Of a DNA stretch of 64,000 bases, positions 37,857 to 49,153 are shown one piece after another; within the stretch, counting starts at the first letter, position 1, and each line of letters starts with the position of its first letter. Origin of the DNA: Chrysogorgia sp. JL179-B06 (lineage: Eukaryota > Cnidaria > Anthozoa > Scleralcyonacea > Chrysogorgiidae). The notes beneath the pieces were generated by a model. The model made no database searches, was not told the origin of the DNA, and worked only from the letters and a program-made list of their open reading frames with translations. A program made the translations under genes and the position numbers. The stretch spans positions 3,089,501 through 3,153,500 of the forward strand of contig JAYKKM010000080.1 of the NCBI GenBank assembly GCA_035772405.1. Direction: 5' to 3'.

Positions 37857-40800
37857 ATGAGATCTAAAGGTGTAAACAACTCTTTAAAGATGTCGCAAAT
37901 CCTAGACGAACCTATTCCATCAGGGCTTGGACCCACGATGGTGCCCACAATGGCGAAGAAAAAGGGTCTAAAACTTCTAAAGAGGTCCGCTCTGAGAGAA
38001 AAAATGGACTCGTGGTACGATTGGCTCGTGAGTCAAACCCCAAAGCCTATCAAGAAACGAGCGTTGACGGCTTTCAGATTCTTAAAGCAAAAGATCTTTA
38101 GCTTGTACAAGGAGAAGGACTTGGTGATGGAGAGATCGGAGACATCTCTCAAAGGGTTTTCGGAGACCTACACGATAAAAGCCTCGGCGAAAGTAGACCC
38201 AAAGACATTCTTGGCGAACACAAAAGTGTTAGCGAAAGGTCTTTGGAGTCACGAAGTGAAGAAGAGGAGAGGCGTAAAGACAAAGTTCGACCTAGAGTGC
38301 GTCATGGTGAGAAGGACAGACGACGGAGACTCCGAGGTGTCTGCGCATTTCCACTCACTCACAACTATCGCTCTACCTGGAACCGACTTGGACGAAATCT
38401 ATCACATTATGGTAGGAAAGATTTTGGAGAGTCTTGCGTCGTACTTGAAGAGAGGGAGTTCTTGGCGAGTGTTACGAGTCGAAAAGTTGGACGTGTTTAT
38501 CGACACGTTCAAACCATTGAGTGGTTCGTCGTACATTCCCACACCAAACGCGTTGGTTAAGAAGTGCGCCATAGTCAACGTTCAAAACGAGAACGATCAC
38601 GAGTGTTTCAAGTGGGCTGCGACCGGGGCGAGGATGATCAAGAGAAAACACGCAGAGAGACTCGACAAGACTATGAGAGAGTCCTCGAACAAGTTTGACT
38701 GGACTGGGATCTCATTCCCGACACCGTTGAGTGATATTAGAAAGTTCACCGAAAACAACAAAATCAGTGTCAACGTGTTCGCGTACGAGTATGGAGTGGG
38801 TGTCTATCCTCTCCTTATCCAAGGTAACTCAAAGGACGTCATCAACATGCTACACATCACGGAGCAGGGTGAGGACGACAAGGTCAACTCTCACTACGTT
38901 TGGATCAAAAACATGAGTAGGTTGCTGTCTAGCTCAAAGAGCAAACACAATGGTAGGACATTTCACTGTTGTCGGTGTCTCAACAGTTTTGGCAGTCAAA
39001 ACGTCCTAGACAAACACGAGGAGCATTGCTCGAACGTCGACAGTATAAGGACCCAGATGCCAAAGTGGGGTGACACAATAGGGTTCAAGAACTTCTACAA
39101 GACACAAGACGCACCTTTTGTCATCTACGCGGACTTTGAGTCGTTCATCGAACCTATCGAGGGACCAACCAACAACCCCAAGAAAAGCTCGACGACTCAG
39201 TACCAACATCACTCGCCCTCTGGATTTTGTTTCCACCTAAAGTGCTTCGACGACAACCTCCACTGGGAAGAACCATATCTCTACACGAGGAGAAGCGAAG
39301 ACGAAAACATGGGCGAGATTTTCGTAAAAAAGTTGGAGGAGACTGTGCAAAATATTTACGACAAGTTCAAGGTGGCGGTCCCCATTGTCTTTGGGGAGAA
39401 GGAGAAGAAGGCATTCCACAACGCCAAGACTTGTTGGTTGTGTGGTGACGAGTTCGCCGAGGACGAAAAGCGCGTCAGAGACCACTGTCATCTGACTGGG
39501 CGATACAGAGGCGCAGCACACAACACCTGCAATTTGAAATACAGGCTACCAAAGTTCGTTCCCGTGGTGTTCCACAACTTGTCGGGCTACGACGCGCACT
39601 TGTTTGTCAAAAACTTGGGTGTTACGGAGGGAGCCATAAGTTGTATCCCGAGCAACGAGGAGAAGTACATCTCGTTCAGCAAGGTGGTGGTTGTAGACAA
39701 AGTCACGGGCAAAGCCGGAGAAACAATCGAAATCAAGAGGGAGATAAGGTTCATCGACTCTCTCAAATTCATGTCGAGTAGTTTGAACAACTTGGTTACA
39801 AACTTGGACAAAAAGGACTTGGTGTCGACAAGGAGAGTTTTTGGAGAAGATTTTGGTCTCGTGTCCAAAAAAGGCGTGTTCCCCTACGAACACGTGACCG
39901 GACTAGCGTCACTCGACGAGACGGCGTTGCCAACGAAAGGTGAGTTTTACTCGAGACTCACAGACAGCGACATTAGTGACGACGACTATGACCACGCTAG
40001 GAAGGTGTGGAAACACTTTGGTATGACCACGATGCGCGAGTACCACGATTTGTATTTGAAAACCGATGTCATGTTGTTGGAGGACGTCTTTCAAAATTTT
40101 AGGAAAGTGTGTAAAACCCACTACAACTTGGACCCAGCTTTCTACTACACCTCACCCGGGTTGGCTTGGGACGCACTGCTAAAGATCACGAGAGTGGAGT
40201 TGGAGCTACTGACCGACATTGACATGTTGTTAATGGTCGAGGCCGGGATTCGCGGTGGAGTCTCGACCATCACAAAGAGACACGCCGAGGCAAACAACAA
40301 GTTTATGAACCACATCAACAGCAACGAGACGATGGAGCACACTGGTGACTCGCCGTACGACCCTACAAAACCGAGCGTCTTTTTGCCATACTTGGACAAA
40401 AACAACCTCTATGGTGGCGCAATGTGTGAACCATTACCCACACACGGTTTTAAGTGGATGACAGAGGGTCAGCTCGAGAACTGGAGAAACGTACCTTGTA
40501 TCTTGGAAGTGGATCTGGAGTACCCCGAGGAGCTTCACGACCTTCACAACGACTATCCGTTAGCTCCAGAGAGAGCCGTCGTGAACAAGGTGGAGAAGCT
40601 TATCCCAAACCTCTTCGACAAGACCAAGTACGTGCTTCACAAGAAGAATCTCGAGATGTACGTACGACTTGGTTTGAAACTAACCAAGATCCATCGGGGG
40701 ATCACCTTCAAGGAGAGCGCGTGGATGAAACCGTATATCGACCTCAACACACGACTCAGGACACAGGCAAAGAACAACTTTGAGAGCGAGTTTTTCAAGC

Positions 40801-41600
40801 TCATGAACAACTCTGTGTTCGGTAAAACGATGGAGAACATTCGAAACAGGGTCGATATCCGGCTAGTCACTTCGGAAAAGAGAATGAGAACGCTAGTCGC
40901 AAAGCCGAACTTTCACCATAGGACAATTTTCGACGAGAACCTGATCGCAGTCCAAATGAAGAGGACGAAAGTGAAGTTCAACAAGCCGGTGTACCTGGGG
41001 ATGAGCATCTTGGACCTCAGTAAGACGATAATGTACGACTTCCACTACGACTACATCAAACCAAAGTACGGGGACAAGGCGACGCTACTTTTCACAGACA
41101 CCGACAGTCTCATGTACGAGATCTTCACAGAGGACTTTTACAAAGACATCAGTGGAGACGTCGAGAAGATGTTTGACACGTCTGGTTTCGCAAAGAACCA
41201 CCCGAGCTGTATCCCAATAGGGAGAAACAAGAAGGTAATTGGGATGATGAAAGACGAACAGAGCGGAGAGCAAGTCCTCGAGTTCGTTGGACTCCGCTCC
41301 AAGTTATACGCTCTCAAAACACTACGCGGTGACACGAAAAAGTGTAAGGGTGTGAAGAAGAGCGTTGTCAAGTCTTCGATCGTGTTTGAGGACTACAAGA
41401 CTTGTTTGCTCTCTGGAGTGAGTCAGACAAGGTCAATGAACACGTTTAGGTCAAGGAAACACGAGATCTACACGGAGGCCGTGAACAAGACCGCGTTGAG
41501 TAACAACGACGACAAGAGACACATTTTACCAGACGGGGTGAACACGCTGGCGTTGGGACATTGCAAGATCATGACGGAGGTGATATTCGAGGACGAGTGA
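37857..41600 (+). CDS. Protein-primed family B DNA polymerase (1247 aa)
   Basis: Exonuclease motifs: ExoI D426/E428 (YADFESF), ExoII around N574-D579 (FHNLSGYDA) and ExoIII Y733/D737 (YLKTD). Polymerase motifs: A with D847 (YLDKNNLYGGAM), B at 981-990 (KLMNNSVFGK), C D1081/D1083 (FTDTDS). A C2H2-like finger is at 371-391 and an HNH/endonuclease VII-like Cys4 region at 526-559 (CWLCG..RDHCHLTGRYRG..CNL), set between ExoI and ExoII. The N-terminal ~350 residues presumably include the terminal-protein region. All catalytic residues are intact. The stop lies 2 nt before the right TIR. Met12 (37890) is an alternative start. Confidence 0.95.
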   Translation: MRSKGVNNSLKMSQILDEPIPSGLGPTMVPTMAKKKGLKLLKRSALREKMDSWYDWLVSQTPKPIKKRALTAFRFLKQKIFSLYKEKDLVMERSETSLKGFSETYTIKASAKVDPKTFLANTKVLAKGLWSHEVKKRRGVKTKFDLECVMVRRTDDGDSEVSAHFHSLTTIALPGTDLDEIYHIMVGKILESLASYLKRGSSWRVLRVEKLDVFIDTFKPLSGSSYIPTPNALVKKCAIVNVQNENDHECFKWAATGARMIKRKHAERLDKTMRESSNKFDWTGISFPTPLSDIRKFTENNKISVNVFAYEYGVGVYPLLIQGNSKDVINMLHITEQGEDDKVNSHYVWIKNMSRLLSSSKSKHNGRTFHCCRCLNSFGSQNVLDKHEEHCSNVDSIRTQMPKWGDTIGFKNFYKTQDAPFVIYADFESFIEPIEGPTNNPKKSSTTQYQHHSPSGFCFHLKCFDDNLHWEEPYLYTRRSEDENMGEIFVKKLEETVQNIYDKFKVAVPIVFGEKEKKAFHNAKTCWLCGDEFAEDEKRVRDHCHLTGRYRGAAHNTCNLKYRLPKFVPVVFHNLSGYDAHLFVKNLGVTEGAISCIPSNEEKYISFSKVVVVDKVTGKAGETIEIKREIRFIDSLKFMSSSLNNLVTNLDKKDLVSTRRVFGEDFGLVSKKGVFPYEHVTGLASLDETALPTKGEFYSRLTDSDISDDDYDHARKVWKHFGMTTMREYHDLYLKTDVMLLEDVFQNFRKVCKTHYNLDPAFYYTSPGLAWDALLKITRVELELLTDIDMLLMVEAGIRGGVSTITKRHAEANNKFMNHINSNETMEHTGDSPYDPTKPSVFLPYLDKNNLYGGAMCEPLPTHGFKWMTEGQLENWRNVPCILEVDLEYPEELHDLHNDYPLAPERAVVNKVEKLIPNLFDKTKYVLHKKNLEMYVRLGLKLTKIHRGITFKESAWMKPYIDLNTRLRTQAKNNFESEFFKLMNNSVFGKTMENIRNRVDIRLVTSEKRMRTLVAKPNFHHRTIFDENLIAVQMKRTKVKFNKPVYLGMSILDLSKTIMYDFHYDYIKPKYGDKATLLFTDTDSLMYEIFTEDFYKDISGDVEKMFDTSGFAKNHPSCIPIGRNKKVIGMMKDEQSGEQVLEFVGLRSKLYALKTLRGDTKKCKGVKKSVVKSSIVFEDYKTCLLSGVSQTRSMNTFRSRKHEIYTEAVNKTALSNNDDKRHILPDGVNTLALGHCKIMTEVIFEDE

Positions 41601-41602
41601 GT

Positions 41603-41990
41603 TGACCAAAGTTTTTGATTGACAGTCAAAAAGAAAGGGGGTGGGGCGTCATTGCTAATTAGCATAGTGAAATGTGAGACAAGTGGGCGGGGCGTTACGT
41701 GATGACGTCATTGCTAATTAGCATAAGTTCGGGACCCATTTTTGAAACGGAACGCGAGACAAGTTTTGATTGACAATCAAAAAGAAAGGGGGCATGGTCA
41801 ATGACGTCATTGCTAATTAGCATAAGTTCGGGACCCATTTGAAATGTGCCACGCCCTAGAATGGAATGTAGATTTTATGAATAAATTAAAAAAGTGAGAT
41901 TTGGGCCGAAATTTTGCTTTTTCGAGATTTTTGGATTGAAAACGAGATTTTTATGTGATTTTGGGCTGAAACTCTCATATATACACTACT
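41603..41990. repeat. Polinton right terminal inverted repeat
   Basis: Reverse complement of 24797-25184 over all 388 bases, with one difference seen, in the inner hairpin. Ends ATATACACTACT. Confidence 0.95.
41612..41632. terminator. TIR hairpin downstream of the polymerase gene
   Basis: TTTTTGATTG-A-CAGTCAAAAA forms a 10-bp stem with one G-T pair, 12 nt after the stop. The left TIR version is perfectly paired. A possible transcript-end signal for the polymerase. Confidence 0.45.
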
Positions 41991-41996
41991 AATACT
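41991..41996. other. Polinton target-site duplication, right
   Basis: AATACT, pairing with 24791-24796. Confidence 0.95.
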
Positions 41997-42286
41997 GACC
42001 CCCGTAGAGCTATTAAGAAGATAGTTATGAAATCTCTTGGTGAAAGAGATTATGCAGCTCAGGAGACAATGCATCATTTATTGTCTTTGAAACTCCATAG
42101 TTCATCATTTAAAGTGATGCCAGTAAGTTTAAATGGTTCATGTTAGGAAACATTTGATTACCAAAAAGTAAAAATTCCAGATGCAGCATCTACAGTACAT
42201 CTATTAAACAAGAATAGTCAACAAATGACACGACAATGATTTATAGACATGTGTCATTCTGAATTCCAAACTATTCTATTTCTGAT
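41997..42286 (+). pseudogene. Helitron-like protein remnant, unit 2 (split by Polinton)
   Basis: The 5' part of this fragment (from about 24754) lies on the other side of the Polinton. It was already dead before the insertion, since the other units share its stop. Confidence 0.4.
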
Positions 42287-42456
42287 AGCATATTTCTATT
42301 GATGTTTAGAACTTCAAATCCATTATGGTTGGTAGTTGGTACCAAAAATTCAGTGTTGACAATAACCCACTCCAATGTGTTGGTTTGTGATTTGTGAACT
42401 GGAAGTAGTTTTTGTACACTTTTCAAACCATCAATTTTGACTACAAAATAAATTGA

Positions 42457-43758
42457 TAAGAAAATTTCATATTTGGTGGCGGGGGGTGATATTTTATTCC
42501 ACTACATGCAGTAAAAACCCGCAAACAAGAACCTATGATTATTAAGAACCGCAGCCTGAAATTAAGAATTTATTGATATAAGAACATATAAGAACCTATC
42601 CCAGGCTGATTGGGTAAGATGTAGGTTCTTGTTAGTGGGTTTTTATTGTATTGTACATATACTTCATAGGGTTCATTGTAATAAGAAACTTAGTTATGTC
42701 AGTAATTATGGGCTATGATTTGTTATGATCGTGGCGGAAAGCGGAAACGTAGAATAAAAATAAGAGCCTAGCTCAAAACTTTTAAATGAAGAGCCATAAA
42801 AGACAAGACTAAATGATATACTGAATTGACGTTTCGTTTCTTAACCAGTAACATTACAAATGGGTAACCACAGAAATATTTCTTGCTAGTGCAAACGGTC
42901 TATTGTAGTCGCGTTACTTGGCGTGAGAAGTGCTAAGCTCGTGCGGTTTGACTGAGCGGCCATAAATAAGCTGGTTAAGCTATATTCGCAGTGATTCGCG
43001 GGCCGGCTGTCTATATTTTTTACATGCACCGCGTTCATTAGTTCATATGAGGCGACAAGCCGTACGAAAATCTTATTGCGACTGTTTGAGAAATGCAGAA
43101 TGACATAACAAGCCAAATCGCCTTTGTTTTTCTATAAGCATAGCACACAGGGTATTCTAATTATTTCTTGCAGTCAAAGAAAGATTTTCGTGGCATAAAA
43201 TCAGCCAGGCTCGCTCGTCTCATGACGTGAACAGCCCCTCTGATCGCATTCGTGACAGATCGAGTGACAGATCTTCTGGTTTTACTCCAACACTGAAAGC
43301 TGCGCCAGAAAAGAAAGAATGCGATTATCAATTATTATGAATATGTCGCGTTACTGGCGCGAGAAGACTAGCGCGCGTACAATACGTTTAACTTCATACA
43401 CGCGTATTGCATTATGTTGATCAAAATGTCATACAGCAAAAAAATGGACTTCATTTATATATGTAGTTTATTTATAATGCGTAGGCGTTGAGACTATTTA
43501 TGATAAAAACGGCTGCGTCTTTTGGAGACATGAAAGAAGCTAGGAGTAAACTAAACTTTGCTGTGACGTGCGACTCGGCCTCTGGGTACGTACGAGGTTG
43601 TCGCGCAATTTCAACCGACCGTTCTTATATGTTCTTATATAAATAAATTCTTAATTTCAGCCTGCGGTTCTTAATAATCATAGGTTCTTGTTTGCGGGTT
43701 TTTACTGCATGTAGTAGAATAAAATATCACCCCCGCCACCAAATATGCAATTTTCTTA
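42457..43758. mobile_element. ~1.3-kb TIR element, unit 2 copy
   Basis: Both arms are present: the left from TAAGAAAATTTCATATTTGG; the right, about 43610-43758, contains the inverse of the AACCTATGATTATTAAGAAC segment. No target duplication is obvious. Confidence 0.7.
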
Positions 43759-44142
43759 ACCCCCCCGCCCAGTTTGACATTGGTCCGGGTCCTGGGTTTT
43801 TTTTAGTTGTAATATTATTTGTTTTATCTTGCACGAAATTATTTCTTAAAATAAGAAACAATATTTTAAGGTTATTTTTGGTACGAAAACGTTTTTGTTG
43901 ATTTGACCTATCTTCATTGAAAAATGCCGAAATATACATTCAAAATTGAACCACCTCTTTAATTGTTCTATTGATATCTCTGGAAATCACCATAACTGTT
44001 GCGAAAGCTATACATTTTCGAAAAGCCCGACAAACCGGTTTTTACTAGTGCTTTTAAATTTCTCGAACAAGACACATTATGTTGATTAATATAAAGTAGC
44101 AATAACTATCATAAATCAGGTTGAAAAACTTTCATTTTTCTA

Positions 44143-44372
44143 GAAAAGGCCATCTTGCACATCAGCTGCATTCTTGTTAGAAAGCCAGGTTTCAGTAACC
44201 GCAAGAACATCAACACGCTTTGAAATTATTAAGTCACAAATGGAGTTAGATTTCTTGTTGATTGAATGTGCGTTCCATACAGCAAAACGTAGACGTGGAA
44301 GACATTTCGTTTTCTGTTTATCAAATTTGATATTTATCAGGTTGCTTGAGTTTTTGGTTATAGTTTTGTGAC
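44143..44372 (-). pseudogene. Endonuclease fragment, unit 2
   Basis: Same antisense EEP-endonuclease N-terminus as unit 1 (VDVLAVTETWL). Confidence 0.6.
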
Positions 44373-45453
44373 CTGCTTGACCGTACGGCGTGAAGTAACT
44401 CTTACTGGGATAATCCCTGCTTTCAAAGTGACTGGTTTACCAGTAGCACATTTTTCGATCCCAGCCTGGTAACTCACTGGGGGACGTGCTCCTTATGTTT
44501 ACCCACGCGACGAGTAAGGCGGTATGTAGTATTATTAAGTTGTAACATCATGAGTTTGAAGCAAAGTTTTACTGCTGGATGCCATTCCTAACACAAACCT
44601 GTTTTTGGGAGCAGGAACCCGGTGTTTTATCGTGATACCATCACTAGAAAGATTATCAACCAAGACTAAGAGTTCTTCCTACCCTTTCCCACAATCGTAA
44701 TGGAGGTTTACAGTATATTCAGAGTTTTCCTTCTCCTAGAAAGGTTGCCTTCACCACGGCTATAGGGCCCTTCCTACCCTTTAACTAAAAAACGATTTGA
44801 TGGATAAATCGTCAACCATATGACTTGACGAACATATATATCACTCCATATAACTTCACTTTAACTTGTCATCTATAATTAAATCAAATCAATCGACAAC
44901 GGCTAATCTCGCTCTCGACTGAGCGCTGACTAACGACTTTATTATGTCAACACATCCAAAAAACATTCGACTTGCTTTTGCTACAGCACTGATTAAATCT
45001 TTCCTGTTTGGCCCAATCAAAATCGGTCGTACAAGACTGATGAAGTCGTGAATCGAAAAACACGGCACACGGTAACGCATGAAGATTAAAAATTGAAAAT
45101 CCAAGCGCTAGGCACATCCACTCACACGCCAAGTTTGATTTCATTTCATAAAAAAACTGCGATTGGTGGCATTTTGAATTTTCATGATGCTACGCGGGCG
45201 TGCAAGATGGCCTTTTCTAGAAAAATGTGAAAAATGTAAATTGTTCAACCTGATTTATGATAATTAATGCTAATTTATATTAACATGTGTTTTGTTCGGG
45301 AAATTTAAAAGCACAAGTAAAAGCCGGTTTATTGGGCTTCCAGAAAATGTATAGCTTTCGCAACAGTTATGGTTATTTCAAGAGATATCAATAGAACAAA
45401 GAGGTGGTTCAATTTTTGATGTTTTTCAGCCTGTCGGGAAAGAGTTAAGAGTT

Positions 45454-47414
45454 ATGAAGAAACAAAAACGACAGTTTGAGCGTAAATTTCTCTCTACACG
45501 CCTTCAGGTTCATCGTAAATTGTACATGGAACAATGTCGCATATACGCAAAGGCAATTGATTTTGCAAAAACAGAATATTATAAGGGTAAGATATCTAAC
45601 TCTGATCAGAATGAGCTATCTCACATGATTGAGGGCATGTTTCGAGTAAAATCAATTCCTTTATTGCCATCACATGCATGATTCTTCGTATGACCTGGCT
45701 GATGCTTTTAGTTGTTATTTTTCAACTAAGTTTCAGTTACTTCGAGATAAACTTACTAGTACACATGAGTCAGTTAAGAAGCTATCTATAGCAGTTGACT
45801 CTCCTTGTTGTAAAAGCTCACTCAGTGAATTTACTACTGTATCTGAAAGCTTTGTCTGTAACACTATCAAACAGTACTCGTCTAAGTCCTGTGCCTTAGA
45901 TCCTGTACCTATACACATCTGCTGAAGGAATCTCTTGACGTGTTAGCTGCCCCATGAATTACTGACATTATCAATTCATCTTTATCCTCAGGAGTATTTC
46001 CTCTTTCTCTTAAGAAAGGTCTCATCTGTCCATCTATTAAAAAACCTACTAGTGATTAAGAGCAATTCCCTAACTATAGACCTATTACTAACGTGGCTTT
46101 CTTGTCAAAAGTATTAGAGCGGATTGCTGCTAGACAGACAACAGACTATCTTATTGAGAATAACCTCCTTGCAAAAATGCAATCTGCTTATAGACTTTTT
46201 CATAGAACAGAGACAGCAGTTCTGCGTGTTTTCAATGACATCCTTAATGCACTTGATGAAAATCAGGAAGTATAGTGTTGGTACTGTTGGACTTATCATC
46301 TGCGTTCGACACCATTGACCACACCGTTCTATTGGAGAGATTTAAACATCGTTATGGGTTTAGTGGAACTGTACTAGCCTAGTATCTGCACTCATACCTT
46401 TCTGATCGGGTACAGTCAGTCATGGTGAAGAATACGCATTCCTCAAACAAACCACTGCAATATGGTGTACCTCAGGGTTCTGCACTGGGTCCACTTCTGT
46501 TTTCACTCTTCTTTGCGCCATTGGAAGATGTGATCAAAGCCCATGGCCTTGATTGTATATAATGTACGCTGATGACACACAGCTGTATATGCCTATAAAA
46601 TCTCCATGTGATCGATCTGCTGCTCTAGCTAAACTTGAGTTGTGTATTAAGGACATCACCAACTGGTGTACCATGAATAGTCTTATATGCAATCCAAGTA
46701 AAACCGAGATTGTCCATCTATCATCACGTTTTATGCATTGTGAACCAATGCCAGAAATACAGGTATGTGTCAATGATGTGATAATCCAACCGGCTCCGGT
46801 TGCACGTGATCTCAGTGTTGCTGTTGATAGACATCTAAAATTAAATAATCATGTAAATAACATTTGTAAATCGGCCACTTTTGCTATCAGAAATATCGGC
46901 CAGATCTGCAGGAAATATTTGAGTAAAAAGGACTGTGAGAAGTTGGTGCATGCATTCATAACATCAAAACTTGACAGCTGTAATAGCATCATATATATGG
47001 CTTACCAGAAGCTGAATTGAGCAAGTTACTGCGAATTCAAAATACAGCTGCTAGACTTGTTACAGAGTACAGGGGTTAAAAAATCGGAGCATATCTCCCC
47101 TGTGCTTCGTAATCTTCACTGGTTGCCGGTGAGATCAAGGATTGTATTTAAGATATACTAATAATTACTTTCAAGGCTTTGCATGGCGATTTGCTTATTA
47201 AATATAAACGTATTCGTGCTTTGAGTTCATCTGACCGAAATCTGCTACTTGAGCCAAAATCCAAAACGGTGACTCATGGAGACAGAGCGTTCTAGGTTGC
47301 CGCACCAAAGCTGTGGAATTCATTACCACAGGAAATTAGAAGCTTTGATATGTTAAGTAATTTTAAGTCAGCAATTAAGACTTTTTTTTTTAAATTAATG
47401 TTTTTTTGTTCATA
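45454..47414 (+). pseudogene. Frameshifted non-LTR reverse transcriptase, unit 2
   Basis: Carries the same stops and frameshifts as unit 1, so inactivation preceded array amplification. YADD lies near 46565. Confidence 0.75.
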
Positions 47415-47630
47415 GTAGTAATATATGTAGTAGGCTTTGTCTTATAATGGAACTGTAATAAGTTTTATAAGTAAAATTAAGAATATATTGTTGTAAGAGC
47501 ATTGAGACTATTGTATAATGCTCATAATACGTCTTTTATTATTATTATATAGTTTAGGTGAAGGAAAAGTTATGGTGAATTACGAGTGTTGTATCTGTAT
47601 TTTCGAGACCTGCAGTTTTGCGAAATATGT

Positions 47631-47712
47631 AACTTTAAGGAATTGAACCCGTGACCCTCATGGATCTCTATAGACCACCGCTCTATAACCGACTTAGCTG
47701 AGCTAAAAAGCC
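47631..47712 (-). other. tRNA-like sequence, unit 2
   Basis: As in unit 1 but with one substitution in the A-box region (GACTTAGCTGAGC on the plus strand). Confidence 0.35.
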
Positions 47713-48532
47713 GTTACCCACGAGTTCAGTATTATATGGTAATGCTTGTAATGCAATAGTGTATATTAAAGTTAACATTTGCATTTACACTCGGTGAATC
47801 AGATGAATCAGATGAGTGTCCAACCAGGACTATTTTGAAAAAATGCAGTATCAAGGCCTTTAGTAATTATTTAGTATTTTCAGTAATTTCAGTGATATCT
47901 TAACTTTTATATATTTACAAAAGTTCCAGCTGCAGAAAAACAGTTTGATTCCTCTGGAAAAAGAACCTATCTGAAATTGTGCAAGCAGGAAGGTAATATA
48001 TAGTCATGTTAACCATATCATTCATGTATTGTCTGTCTACTCCAAGGCTCTCACATTCACTACGGTCCGAAGAAAATTACTTATTTAAATATTCCTCACT
48101 ATTTATGCCTCATATTTAGATGTCTTGCCAGTATCTGGATTAACAAATCAATTCATTGAAAAGGAGATGGTGGTGAGACACCGTGGACTCGGGTGGAAAG
48201 GGACCAAGCAACTCACAAAATATTTAATGGTGCGTATATATACACTACGGTAATATTACCATTTCCCCAATTATTCACTACAAAAGAAGAGTAAATACAT
48301 GTATATACAGTAACTTGAAAACTTCTAACCAGCAATGTTTCACGTAAAGAGAAAATACATGATGATCTCCCTTATAACGCCATAACAACATTTTTGTGTT
48401 GAAATTAAATTACATCTGTAAATCGCTGATTTTTTTTAGACTAAACAGTTTCGAAAGAGGTTCTGTTGGGTTATTCGTATATTAAACTTTTTGGCACTGC
48501 TAGGTAGACTACTACATTTAGGTACTGCTAAT

Positions 48533-48682
48533 CTAACCCTATTACTAACCCTAATACTAACCCTAATACTAACCCTAATACTAACCCTATTACTAAACCT
48601 AATACTAACCCTATTACTAATCCTATTACTAACCCTAATACTAACCCTGATATTAACCCTAATATTGACCCTAATACTAACT
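48533..48682. repeat. Telomere-like tract, unit 2
   Basis: Same (CTAACCCTAATA)n tract and variant order as unit 1. Confidence 0.85.
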
Positions 48683-48994
48683 TTAAACATACTTCTAATA
48701 TACTACAAATATACTACAAATATACTTCTTTCAAATCTTCAATGCTCAGCTCACGAAATAGATTGTCGTCTTCAAAATTACAGGTGACTATGTTAGACGG
48801 GGAAAGGTTGCGTTCCTTTTATAAGATTCGTGTGATAATACAAGTCATCATCATGGTGAACTTTGACCATCATATGACCATCATATTATGACCAAATATG
48901 GAAATGTTTATCACAAATAGAATGCGTTCAAAGTTCAAAGAACACTGTTCCAAAATCACATGTAATCACATGTGATCACACGTGTCTGATATAT

Positions 48995-49153
48995 TTGGTT
49001 ATTTCAAATAACCAAAATTTGGAACAACTTGGTTATTTCAAATAACCAATGTTTATAACATGGCTTAATTTGGTTATATCAAATAACCAAGTCCACGCGA
49101 TTTCGTTATATCAAATAACCACTGATTTAAGTTGGTTATAGTAAATAACTAAA
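48995..49153. repeat. GGTTATTT palindrome array, unit 2
   Basis: Same five palindromes as the other units. Confidence 0.7.

Larger units (their letters stand above)
24797..41990. mobile_element. Complete Polinton/Maverick element (17,194 bp)
   Basis: The element has 388-bp terminal inverted repeats, an AATACT target duplication, and coding sequence for protein-primed DNA polymerase B, a chromodomain integrase, an FtsK/HerA-type packaging ATPase, a double jelly-roll major capsid protein and a probable minor capsid protein, plus accessory genes. All main ORFs are uninterrupted and the TIRs differ at one base by eye, indicating recent insertion. It sits inside a Helitron-like remnant of unit 2 of the tandem array. 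No adenovirus-type cysteine protease was recognised. Such elements can behave as transposons or as integrated virus-like genomes; nothing here proves that particles form. Confidence 0.97.
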
